11,886 bases of DNA from Methanomassiliicoccales archaeon (GTDB lineage Archaea; Thermoplasmatota; Thermoplasmata; Sysuiplasmatales; Sysuiplasmataceae): NCBI GenBank assembly GCA_027365715.1, contig DAHXLZ010000032.1, positions 1 through 11,886 on the forward strand, given 5' to 3'. This document shows, piece by piece, positions 1 to 6,750 of this stretch; position 1 is the first letter of the stretch, and every line of letters starts with the position of its first letter. Both the position numbers and the translations under genes were made by a program. Below the pieces are notes generated by a model. The model was not told the DNA's origin and did no database searches. It saw only the letters and a list, made by a program, of their open reading frames with translations.

Positions 1-140
1 TGCTCGAGCTCCTGATGAGATACCTCTCGGACGCTGTTCCGGGCTCAGAGGCAACTTCATGCGTTGTCAGGGACGGGGACATTGTTTCGTGCGGAATCCG
101 CACATTCTCCCCGGGTGTTCCGGTAAACAGGTTGTACCCT
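1..140 (+). repeat. Inverted repeat, left arm
   Basis: Base i of this arm pairs with base 1068-i of the minus strand. I count 5 mismatches in 140 (at 41, 110, 115, 116 and 132), with none between 42 and 109. The arm is the coding region of the truncated plus-strand sensor and probably continues left of the window. Weaker, gapped similarity may run on to about 165, which abuts the stop codon of the minus-strand gene. Confidence 0.93.
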
Positions 141-173
141 CAGCTCGTGAAGGAATTCGACGACCTCATCTGA
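3..173 (+). CDS. Truncated multi-GAF sensor paralogue, 3' end only
   Basis: This is an open frame from the window edge to TGA at 171-173. It encodes about 56 residues that are nearly identical to residues 598-643 of the minus-strand sensor next door, inside its third GAF-like module; the one clear change before the divergence point is E634 to G. After the Tyr-Pro pair matching residues 642-643 it diverges and stops 10 residues later, so the remaining 250 or so residues of its neighbour (rest of GAF3 and GAF4) are absent. The stop codon lies in sequence that is the antisense of the neighbour's own last codons, so the truncation looks like a rearrangement joint. The rest of the gene lies outside the window. 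It may be a working shorter sensor or a decaying copy; the sequence here cannot decide. Confidence 0.7.
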   Translation, partial: LELLMRYLSDAVPGSEATSCVVRDGDIVSCGIRTFSPGVPVNRLYPQLVKEFDDLI

Positions 174-2847
174 GGCTCGCCGAACGGGAAAGAATTGTGC
201 ACAGAGCCGGGGAGGAAGCCAGCAGGACACTGCGCACGAGCCTTCTTTCGTATGCGCTGAACCGGCTCTGGGACTTTCGCCAGATTATCACGATGCCTCC
301 AGCCCTGCCGGAGCGATCGTGGATTCGCTGCATGATGGCAAAGCCTGGCCGGCTGCCAAACAGCGAGGTCAGCTGGATAGTGTGATCCTGTTCAGCAGCG
401 CTTCCGTTTCCGAATGCGGCTTCAATCTCGGCAACAGGCAGGATTGTTCCCTTCGCATTAACAGCGTCTGCACTCAGCGAGAATGCTTTTCTTACAAACC
501 CCTCTCCCTCACTTGCGAGTATCTGAAAATCATCATGCGGTACGAATCTGTTCAGCTCGGATGATATTGACGCCGGCAGCGGGACTTCCGCAGGCGATGA
601 AATGATGCCTGCAAATACAGCTGAAAGAGAGGAAGCATATGCAGTCTCGGCTGCTCTGATCTGCGCTTCACCTGCAGTCCTTGCAGAGGTTACTGCTGTC
701 GCAGAGAGGAGTTCGGCAAATTCCATCTCCCCGTAATCCAGCTTCTTCTCCTTCGGAAGACGCAGGACGATTACCGCGTGTGCGGACTCATATGAGCCGA
801 CAGGGACGAGCAGGAAATTTGAATCTGAAGAAGGCAGCGCAGATTTTCCGGAATCGGCACTGGCGCTGTCTACACTAACCGGCTTCACTGTGCCGGACAC
901 CTCGACAATTTGCTTCTCAACTGCTGCAGGGTACAGCCTGTTTACCGGAACCTCCGGAGAGAATGTGCGGATTCCGCACGAAACAATGTCCCCGTCCCTG
1001 ACAACGCATGAAGTTGCCTCTGAGCCTGGAACAGCGTCCGAGAGGTATCTCATCAGGAGCTCGAGCAGATGCTGAAGACCAAATCCGGAAATGCACGCTT
1101 CAGAGACGAGGTTAAGAAGTCTGGCCCTGCGGGTCATTCCTTCGAGCGAGGCATATCGTGTACCGCATGAGAGAAAATAATCCACATGCTTCCTTGAGTG
1201 TTCTGCAACCGAGATTTCCTTCCAGCCCGGTTCATGACCCTCTGCAGAAACAGTTGCCGTAAAGCCGGTGATGCCGCCTGCGTTGTGCGGAATGATGTAC
1301 ACGACATCGCCGCTCCTGCAGACGAGTAGATTGAGCAGAGAGCTGTGACGCCCGGTTGTCTTTTCCACGCTCTCCGGCACGCAGGTTGCGAAATCAGGCG
1401 GAAGCGAGTGCGATTCTCTGCCGCGGAGTTTCAGTCGCTTTCCTTCCGATGCCGCACAGACAAAGGGCGCTCCGTCACCATTTTGAAAGAACGTATACGA
1501 CGCTTCCGCATGCAGAAGCAGCCTGAACTCCCTCGCAAGTGCGGCGTGAAGCCGGTTCTGCCCGCCTGTGCCTTCAAAGCGGGACAGAAATTCTACGAGC
1601 AAAACATACATGGAGTTCAGCTGTCTGAGTTCCTCGATTCTCTGAAATGACTGTATCCTGGCTCCTGCGATAGCAGAAATTTCCTTCAGGAATGAAACGG
1701 TCTGTTCATTCATCTTTCCGGGCTTCCTGCGCAGAACAGCTATAGAACCGGCGATTTCCCCGCCCAGAGGCATTGGCACAAAAAGCATTGAAGAATAGCC
1801 CCTGTAGAGTTTGCAGAATACGCTGAAATCCGGGCTCTCCTCATTCTGAATAACCGGCTGGCGGGCGGTGACAGGATGACCTTCAAAATGAAAATCGTAA
1901 TCCGGCGACAGCAGGCGCCTGGACAGGACAGACGGGCAGGCGGCCGGGGCAATGACACCGACTTTACCGCCCGAGTTTCCAAAAATAATCACGGAATCAA
2001 TGTCTGCCAGTTCCGACAGTTTTCCCGCCAGAATGCTGAAAAATGTGTTTCGTTCAGCGAATGGATTGAGTTCACTCATAAACTGGCCGACCCTGTGAGG
2101 AACGGGTTCGTCTGCAGGTGCGGCCCTCTCACTCAGGCTGATCCCGGTCTGCTCTCTGCACCTGATCAGAAATAGCCCCGGACCGGGAGGCGCATAGATT
2201 GCTGACAGGGTCAGCCGAACACTGACGGTTCTGCCATCCTTTCCCGCCAGTTCAAGCACTCCGGGAACAGCGCTGCCGTCGGCTCTGCATTGCTTGAACA
2301 TTTCGATGAATCTGATCCTGTGCCTCACTGCAATCATGTCAATGAACTGAATTCCCGTGCAATTTTCAAATCCAAGCGAAGACGATATCGACACCGCTTC
2401 CAGGCTCTGCTCGGCAATCCGGCCCTCTGTGTCCATTATGAAAAGCGGTTCCCTGAACGCGGCAATGAGGGGGGTGAGCGAATTACCTGGAACAGGTGCC
2501 TCGGTTATCTGGCTGATCACGCAGTAGACTGCCGCGATCTCATCACCCATTATTACAGGTGTGAACGTTGCAAGGCACGTATTGCCTTCAATGCGGCATC
2601 TGAACTCAAAACTTTTGCCTGTGGAGAGATAAAGGAGCACGTCCGGCTTCGAACTCTCCCATCCGTCGCTCCCGAGGTTGAGTTCCATGCCCGCTTCCTG
2701 GTTTACTAGCATCTGCTTTGCAGCACTGTTCAATTCGAGGATTTGCAATCTCATATCTGTGATGGCAACTGCTTCAGTCATCGAATTAATCAGGGCATTC
2801 AGACTCAATTGTTCCTGTTTTTGCCGCTTTTCGGAAACATCATTCAT
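166..2847 (-). CDS. Multi-domain PAS/GAF sensor protein without recognisable output domain
   Basis: This is a predicted soluble signal-sensing protein of about 893 residues, with no signal peptide or membrane segment. Numbering from a possible GTG start three codons upstream (2856), I see a PAS-like module at about 20-118, a second at about 125-235, and GAF-like modules at about 260-402, 405-565, 575-730 and 735-890. The modules are recognised by fold pattern, for example the PAS turn with ITDMRLQILELN near 32-43 and the GAF ending with a VLRR strand near 374-377; GAF2 and GAF4 are strongly diverged. No histidine-kinase H-box or ATPase boxes, HTH, GGDEF or phosphatase motifs are visible, so it may act through a partner. 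The start is ATG 2847 or GTG 2856; neither has a ribosome binding site. A truncated convergent paralogue overlaps its 3' end. Ligand unknown. Confidence 0.85.
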   Translation of the reverse strand: MNDVSEKRQKQEQLSLNALINSMTEAVAITDMRLQILELNSAAKQMLVNQEAGMELNLGSDGWESSKPDVLLYLSTGKSFEFRCRIEGNTCLATFTPVIMGDEIAAVYCVISQITEAPVPGNSLTPLIAAFREPLFIMDTEGRIAEQSLEAVSISSSLGFENCTGIQFIDMIAVRHRIRFIEMFKQCRADGSAVPGVLELAGKDGRTVSVRLTLSAIYAPPGPGLFLIRCREQTGISLSERAAPADEPVPHRVGQFMSELNPFAERNTFFSILAGKLSELADIDSVIIFGNSGGKVGVIAPAACPSVLSRRLLSPDYDFHFEGHPVTARQPVIQNEESPDFSVFCKLYRGYSSMLFVPMPLGGEIAGSIAVLRRKPGKMNEQTVSFLKEISAIAGARIQSFQRIEELRQLNSMYVLLVEFLSRFEGTGGQNRLHAALAREFRLLLHAEASYTFFQNGDGAPFVCAASEGKRLKLRGRESHSLPPDFATCVPESVEKTTGRHSSLLNLLVCRSGDVVYIIPHNAGGITGFTATVSAEGHEPGWKEISVAEHSRKHVDYFLSCGTRYASLEGMTRRARLLNLVSEACISGFGLQHLLELLMRYLSDAVPGSEATSCVVRDGDIVSCGIRTFSPEVPVNRLYPAAVEKQIVEVSGTVKPVSVDSASADSGKSALPSSDSNFLLVPVGSYESAHAVIVLRLPKEKKLDYGEMEFAELLSATAVTSARTAGEAQIRAAETAYASSLSAVFAGIISSPAEVPLPASISSELNRFVPHDDFQILASEGEGFVRKAFSLSADAVNAKGTILPVAEIEAAFGNGSAAEQDHTIQLTSLFGSRPGFAIMQRIHDRSGRAGGIVIIWRKSQSRFSAYERRLVRSVLLASSPALCTILSRSASLR
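928..1067 (-). repeat. Inverted repeat, right arm
   Basis: This is the partner of the left arm at 1-140, in opposite orientation and separated from it by about 790 bp. It codes for residues 598-643 of the complete minus-strand sensor, in the third GAF-like module. The arms are coding paralogues rather than a mobile-element terminus; no transposase or target duplication is visible. Confidence 0.93.
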
Positions 2848-2906
2848 GCTTTGCACGCACTGACTTAATCGGAGTGATCACGACACGATTGGACCATGCT
2901 GACAGC

Positions 2907-2917
2907 TAATAAAATTA
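2907..2917 (-). promoter_or_regulatory. Candidate TATA box of the PAS/GAF sensor gene
   Basis: On the minus strand the A/T run reads TAATTTTATTA. Its centre is about 65 bases before ATG 2847, which would leave a leader of about 40 bases. The 8-bp palindrome GTGATCAC (2874-2881) lies near the expected transcription start. The same region (2911-2943) is T-rich on the minus strand just after hutI and could also end that transcript. Assignment is by composition and position only. Confidence 0.4.
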
Positions 2918-2956
2918 ACCCGCAAAATATCCGGTTAAAAATTCACAGTATGTACA

Positions 2957-4219
2957 TCATGTGCGTGACCGGTAAACTTCCATCCCTGACGAAAAGACGG
3001 AGTTTACAATATTGTCGGAGTTTCTGTAAAAAATCTTCCCCGGCCTGTCGATGTCAAGGCAGATGAAATCCGCCCTCTTCCCTTTCTCAATGCTCCCGAA
3101 CTCTTCTGACATTCCGACGGCACATGAGGAGTTCAGAGTGGCGGCTGTCAGAACCTCCTCCTGCGTCATCCCGCACTCATATACTGAAAGGATGCACGAT
3201 AACATCATGCTCTCGTTCCATGAGTTCGGACTCAGATCCGTGCCTATAGCCACCGGCATGCCTGCTGAAATCATGGATGCACCATCCGGAAAACGCCGGC
3301 TCATGGAAAACAGCGGCGTGGATGGCAGGATAATTCCTATCGTGCCGCTGGAGGCGAGAGCCTGAAAACTGTTCCTTGGAGTGTGCGCAAGATGAGATAC
3401 GCTCACGGCACCAAGCGCAGCAATCCCTTCTGCTGCGCCGGTGCAGGTGAATTCATCTATGTGCGCTGTCAGTCTGAATCCAAGCTTCCCGGCACTGGCG
3501 AGTATGCGCAAGCCCTCCTCCGGGGTGAAGGCACCATCCTCAATGAAAACATCACAAAGGGAGGAGAGTCCACTTCCCTTTACGGCAGGGAGCTGCGAAT
3601 CGATTATGTCTGAGATATAATCAGATCTGCCGATACCGGGAGGGAAAGCATGGGCGCCAAGGTATGTTGGAACGATGGTCTGGTGCGGACCGGAAAGCCT
3701 GCCGGCTGCCCTCAGCATCTTAAGTTCATGCTCGAGGCTGAGGCCGTAACCGCTCTTCACTTCGACACATGTCATTCCACCGGCGAGCATTCCGTGCAGC
3801 CTAGGAAACGTTTCAGAAATCAGCTGTTCCTCTCCAGCTTCTCTGGTTTTTGCCAGTGTGTTGAGTATTCCACCTCCTCCCTTGAGAATATCCAGATAGG
3901 AATCTCCCCTGAGTTTTCTGATGAGGTCTTTTTCCCTGCTTCCGGCGAAGAGCGCATGGCTGTGGCAGTCGGTGAACGCCGGCACTACAACCCGGTCGCC
4001 CAGCGATACTTTTCTTCCGCTGTGTTTTGATTCGACCGATACCCTGCTGCCGCATTCCGCGATTCTGCCGTCACGGACGGCTATTGCCGCATCCTCCGTG
4101 AACTGCACATCACGCATTGCCTCGCCGCATTTCGGACCCGGTCCCAGTGGAGTAATGAAGCCCGCACATTCGAATATTGTGTCAACTTCCGCCGGAATCC
4201 CTCCTGAGTCCCTCTTCAC
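2957..4219 (-). CDS. hutI: Imidazolonepropionase (EC 3.5.2.7)
   Basis: This is the cytoplasmic metal-dependent amidohydrolase that opens imidazolone-5-propionate to N-formimino-L-glutamate, the third step of histidine degradation. At 420 residues it is near the family's usual 400-410. Visible metal and catalytic positions of the amidohydrolase fold are the HxH pair (H86, H88), H253 with E256 in AHIDEF, H276 and H279 in SHLAH, and D328 in GTDLSPNSW, matching the HutI pattern. The start is GTG 4219, which lies inside the end of the mevalonate kinase gene and overlaps it by 38 bases. No better start follows before the conserved N-terminal strand. No promoter is visible, so it is probably read from the kinase transcript and translated by coupling. 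No other hut gene is in the window. Confidence 0.94.
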   Translation of the reverse strand: MKRDSGGIPAEVDTIFECAGFITPLGPGPKCGEAMRDVQFTEDAAIAVRDGRIAECGSRVSVESKHSGRKVSLGDRVVVPAFTDCHSHALFAGSREKDLIRKLRGDSYLDILKGGGGILNTLAKTREAGEEQLISETFPRLHGMLAGGMTCVEVKSGYGLSLEHELKMLRAAGRLSGPHQTIVPTYLGAHAFPPGIGRSDYISDIIDSQLPAVKGSGLSSLCDVFIEDGAFTPEEGLRILASAGKLGFRLTAHIDEFTCTGAAEGIAALGAVSVSHLAHTPRNSFQALASSGTIGIILPSTPLFSMSRRFPDGASMISAGMPVAIGTDLSPNSWNESMMLSCILSVYECGMTQEEVLTAATLNSSCAVGMSEEFGSIEKGKRADFICLDIDRPGKIFYRNSDNIVNSVFSSGMEVYRSRT

Positions 4220-5108
4220 CCGTTCTGCAGATAAACGGAACGCCGCCTCTCTTTGTTATCGCTTCCGCGGCCTTCTCGGGTTTATCTGTAAGCGCTATGA
4301 TGCAGCCTCCACCGCCAGCCCCCGTCAATTTCGCGCCAAATGAGAACGGCCTGACAGCGTCAATGAGCTGATCCAGTTCCCTTGTGCTTACGCCAAGCAC
4401 TGAGAGAAGGCGCTGGTTCCTGTCCATCAGAAGGCCGAGTGATGCCATGTCGCCGGAATCCAGAAGTTTCCTCGCGTCCTGTGATATAGTCCCGATTTCC
4501 GAAACTGCATCCCTTGCAGTGGGATATTTCGCGCAGAGCCTCTTAACTCTCTCGACCATCGGTCCTGTCGCGGAACTCCTTCCTGTATAACCGGCCACAA
4601 TGCCCATCTGCTTCACGTCAAGATGGCCTATGTGCCATGTGCCTGGATTACCGCTTACCGCCCATATCTCCGAGGGCACGGGATTCCTGCTGATGAATAT
4701 TCCGTAACCGTGTGCAGATGTGGATGTATCTACCGGACTGGCCCTCCCCTGTGCAGCGAGCTCAACGTTGAATGCAACTGGCGCCACCTTCGCCGCGTCG
4801 CTGCTGTTCATGAGAGCGGCAACGAGCGATACGGAGAGAGCTGCCGAGGAGCCCATGCCGCCGCCTGCAGGAATGGATGAATCGGCAGTTGCACTCTTTC
4901 CACTTGCACCAGTGAGGTTGAATGCGTAATATGGATATGCGTGCACCTCCTTCCTGAGCGGAAAGCCATTGAACCGGTCTTCGTTTGATTCCACGACAAC
5001 GGCACGTGTCCTCAGATTGATAGCTACGGCTATTGCCGCTTCACCGAAGACTACTGCATGCTCCCCGAACAGGATTACTTTGCCCGGGGTGGAAAAGGAG
5101 ACGGACAC
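4182..5108 (-). CDS. mvk: Mevalonate kinase, archaeal type (EC 2.7.1.36)
   Basis: This GHMP-family kinase would phosphorylate mevalonate at the 5 position for isoprenoid, and hence archaeal ether-lipid, synthesis. It has 308 residues, normal for archaeal forms. Motif 1 is at 8-20 (PGKVILFGEHAVV, with K10), the glycine-rich ATP loop at 80-91 (PAGGGMGSSAAL), the catalytic Asp is D127 in GRASPVDTS, and motif 3 is at 260-269 (KLTGAGGGGC). The QGxASPxDT form around the Asp resembles archaeal mevalonate kinases I recall, rather than the bacterial HGxPSGxD form. Both K10 and D127 are kept, which argues against the Thermoplasma mevalonate 3-kinase family. The start GTG 5108 lies about 22 bases after a TATA-like box, fitting a leaderless mRNA. 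The hutI gene overlaps its end. Confidence 0.93.
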   Translation of the reverse strand: MSVSFSTPGKVILFGEHAVVFGEAAIAVAINLRTRAVVVESNEDRFNGFPLRKEVHAYPYYAFNLTGASGKSATADSSIPAGGGMGSSAALSVSLVAALMNSSDAAKVAPVAFNVELAAQGRASPVDTSTSAHGYGIFISRNPVPSEIWAVSGNPGTWHIGHLDVKQMGIVAGYTGRSSATGPMVERVKRLCAKYPTARDAVSEIGTISQDARKLLDSGDMASLGLLMDRNQRLLSVLGVSTRELDQLIDAVRPFSFGAKLTGAGGGGCIIALTDKPEKAAEAITKRGGVPFICRTGEEGLRRDSGGS

Positions 5109-5125
5109 AAGTCACACATTAAACG

Positions 5126-5133
5126 CTTTTAAG
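5126..5133 (-). promoter_or_regulatory. TATA-like box of the mevalonate kinase gene
   Basis: On the minus strand this reads CTTAAAAG and is centred about 22 bases before GTG 5108, the spacing expected of a leaderless archaeal transcript. It sits in the 57-bp gap after the methyltransferase gene, so mvk-hutI can be transcribed on its own. Confidence 0.55.
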
Positions 5134-5165
5134 TTAAATTCTTTACACCGGCTGGTGCAGCTGTC

Positions 5166-5741
5166 CTATTTCCATGATTTTTTCATTGAGGGAATGAGCA
5201 TATTGACCCTTTTCGCGTACTGGGCATAGCTGTCACCGGTCCTGGATGCCCAGTAGGCATCTATTCCCCTGACGGATACTACAATGAGGGGAACAAATAC
5301 AACCGCAACCAGCACTGCGCCCGCCAGGCTTGAGAAATCGGCCACAATGCCGGCGGTTATCAGGATTGTGCCGAAGTAGAGCGGATGTCTGCAGAGGCGG
5401 TACAGCCCGGAGGGGGTGAGTTCAGGGCCCTCTTCTCCCCCGGTGCTGATGATCTGGGAAGCCGGTGCCTTTGCGCCGAAGAAGAAGAAAGCGCCTGAAA
5501 GTGTGAGTATCATGCCGATTGCCGATATTGCGTAATACGGAGCTGAATCGTGTCTGAGTGGAGTAAAAAATGAAAGGAGTATTACCGCACCGCCGGCAAG
5601 CCAGCGCAGCACGCTGAGCACAGTGAACGGAATCCAGACCGTGGAGTCTGCAGGCTGTTTCCTGACTGTGGAAACAAACATTGCCACGAGAGTTATGGCA
5701 ATGACTGTGTCCTGAAAGCCGAAGTAACCGGTGAAGAACAT
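5166..5741 (-). CDS. Isoprenylcysteine/phospholipid methyltransferase-family membrane protein
   Basis: This is an integral membrane protein of 191 residues with about five hydrophobic segments. Its C-terminal half carries the ICMT/PEMT signature: a GLYRLCRHPLYFG block at about 112-124, a hydrophobic segment, then a YAQYAKRV helix and an IP near the end. In the family this region binds S-adenosylmethionine, and substrates include prenylcysteine, phospholipids and other membrane molecules. The paired acidic residues often seen before the final Y..Y helix are replaced by an I-D-A-Y stretch. I chose ATG 5741: a TTG ten codons upstream (5771) would lie within about 10 bases of the TATA-like element at 5777-5784, too close to be transcribed in full. 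Its position before mevalonate kinase hints at isoprenoid or lipid modification, but the substrate is unknown. Confidence 0.82.
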   Translation of the reverse strand: MFFTGYFGFQDTVIAITLVAMFVSTVRKQPADSTVWIPFTVLSVLRWLAGGAVILLSFFTPLRHDSAPYYAISAIGMILTLSGAFFFFGAKAPASQIISTGGEEGPELTPSGLYRLCRHPLYFGTILITAGIVADFSSLAGAVLVAVVFVPLIVVSVRGIDAYWASRTGDSYAQYAKRVNMLIPSMKKSWK

Positions 5742-5776
5742 TTGTGACGCACTGCCAGTGACTGACGTCAAAGCTC

Positions 5777-5784
5777 ATATTAAT
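5777..5784. promoter_or_regulatory. Shared bidirectional TATA-like element
   Basis: ATATTAAT contains the palindrome ATTAAT and lies in the 70-bp gap between the divergent methyltransferase and aldo/keto reductase genes. It is about 31 bases before ATG 5812 on the plus strand and about 40 bases before ATG 5741 on the minus strand, giving leaders of roughly 5 and 15 bases. No other A/T-rich box is present in the gap. Confidence 0.55.
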
Positions 5785-5811
5785 CTATCCTCATCAGGAT
5801 TCAGGTGCGGC

Positions 5812-6633
5812 ATGAAAACACTCGAGTTTGGTTCAAAAGTTAAGGTCAAACTGCCTGATATCGGTCTGGGAACCTGGAGGATGGGCGGAAGCTTCACACC
5901 TGATAATTCACACGATGCCGAGGAAGTTGCTTCGATAAAGAAAGCTCTTGAAATAGGCTACAGTTTCATAGACACTGCGGAGATGTATGGCAGCGGCCAT
6001 TCCGAGGAGCTTGTGGGCAGGGCAGCAGCCGGAAGCGATGTTTTCATAGCAACAAAAGTCTGGCAGACGAATCTCCGGCATGATGATCTCATAAAGGCGG
6101 CAGAGCGAAGCCTGAAGAGGCTGAACCGCAAACAGATAGACCTCTACCAGGTGCACTGGCCGAACGACAGTATTCCATTGCGTGAAACAATGAAGGCGAT
6201 GGAGAAACTTGCCGACGATGGAATGATATTGCACATCGGTGTCAGCAACTTCGGTGTTGAACTTCTGGAGGACGCACAGAGTTTTCTCTCAAGACATGAA
6301 ATATTATCTGACCAGGTTTCGTACAGTGTTGCAGACAGAGAGCCGGAGAACGGGCTCACCGAATACTGCAGAAAGCAGCGGATAGGCATAATTGCCTACG
6401 AACCTCTTGCAAAAGGGAAGGTCTTTGAGGGAAAGACCGGAAGGGTTCTGGCAGAGGCTGCAAGGATGGTTTCGAAGACGCCGGCACAGGTTGCTCTGAA
6501 CTGGCTCATGAGCAAAAACACCCTTCCGATACCAAAGTCTACAGACCATGCGCACCTGAAAGAAAATTTTGATGCCTGCGGCTGGCGGCTGCCTGAGAAA
6601 GTGCTGAAATTCATAGACGAATCGTTGAAGTGA
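5812..6633 (+). CDS. Aldo/keto reductase
   Basis: This is a cytoplasmic NAD(P)H-dependent oxidoreductase of the AKR superfamily, 273 residues and a complete TIM barrel. The catalytic tetrad is visible as D54 and Y59 (FIDTAEMYG), K82 (ATKVW) and H115 (YQVHWPND). GVSNFG at 143-148 and the C-terminal cofactor segment IPKSTDHAHLKENFDA at 240-255 are typical, and the latter suggests NADPH. It resembles the 2,5-diketogluconate reductase-like prokaryotic group, whose members reduce varied aldehydes and ketones; the substrate cannot be told. I chose ATG 5812 because the barrel's first strand follows directly and AGGTG stands five bases upstream; the frame is open further up but passes through the promoter. 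Confidence 0.93.
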   Translation: MKTLEFGSKVKVKLPDIGLGTWRMGGSFTPDNSHDAEEVASIKKALEIGYSFIDTAEMYGSGHSEELVGRAAAGSDVFIATKVWQTNLRHDDLIKAAERSLKRLNRKQIDLYQVHWPNDSIPLRETMKAMEKLADDGMILHIGVSNFGVELLEDAQSFLSRHEILSDQVSYSVADREPENGLTEYCRKQRIGIIAYEPLAKGKVFEGKTGRVLAEAARMVSKTPAQVALNWLMSKNTLPIPKSTDHAHLKENFDACGWRLPEKVLKFIDESLK

Positions 6634-6648
6634 AGACTGAAGGATGCG

Positions 6649-6676
6649 GATTAATGCGATTGATGAAGATTGATGC
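6649..6676 (+). repeat. Short tandem repeat upstream of the first ABC ATPase gene
   Basis: Three copies of a 9-10-base unit follow one another: GATTAATGC, GATTGATGAA and GATTGATGC. They lie about 15-45 bases before the candidate TATA box of the ATPase gene, where an archaeal regulator could bind. The function is not known. Confidence 0.5.
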
Positions 6677-6691
6677 GCGCGGGCATCACAT

Positions 6692-6699
6692 AGAAATAC
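6692..6699 (+). promoter_or_regulatory. Candidate TATA box of the first ABC ATPase gene
   Basis: AGAAATAC is the best A/T-rich box in the gap. It predicts a start of transcription near 6720 and a leader of about 30 bases holding a GGAGGAGGG ribosome binding site at 6732-6740. This also argues against the upstream TTG (6706) as translation start. Confidence 0.4.
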
Positions 6700-6750
6700 A
6701 CTGTTTTGATAGAAAACGTCTGCGTAAGTGTGGAGGAGGGAGAGCAACAG

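Noticed and set aside
59..385. 108-residue open frame on the plus strand at the left edge
   Set aside because: It is out of frame with the sensor remnant (3-173) and antisense to the complete sensor; its composition is unlike a real protein.
1..1067. The inverted repeat as a pure amplification or assembly fold-back
   Set aside because: A fold-back would give identical arms. These differ at 5 of 140 positions, including two adjacent changes that alter an amino acid, and diverge further past 140 while staying in frame. Read support is still needed.
2290..2709. 139-residue open frame on the plus strand
   Set aside because: It lies wholly antisense to the PAS/GAF gene, has no recognisable domain and is best explained as a shadow of that gene's codon bias.
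3921..4343. 140-residue plus-strand frame across the mvk/hutI overlap
   Set aside because: It is antisense to two clearly identified enzymes and has no promoter or family features.
6706..6750. Longer first ABC ATPase starting at TTG 6706
   Set aside because: A strong GGAGGAGGG site stands ahead of ATG 6751, and the extra 15 residues precede the first conserved strand without family likeness.
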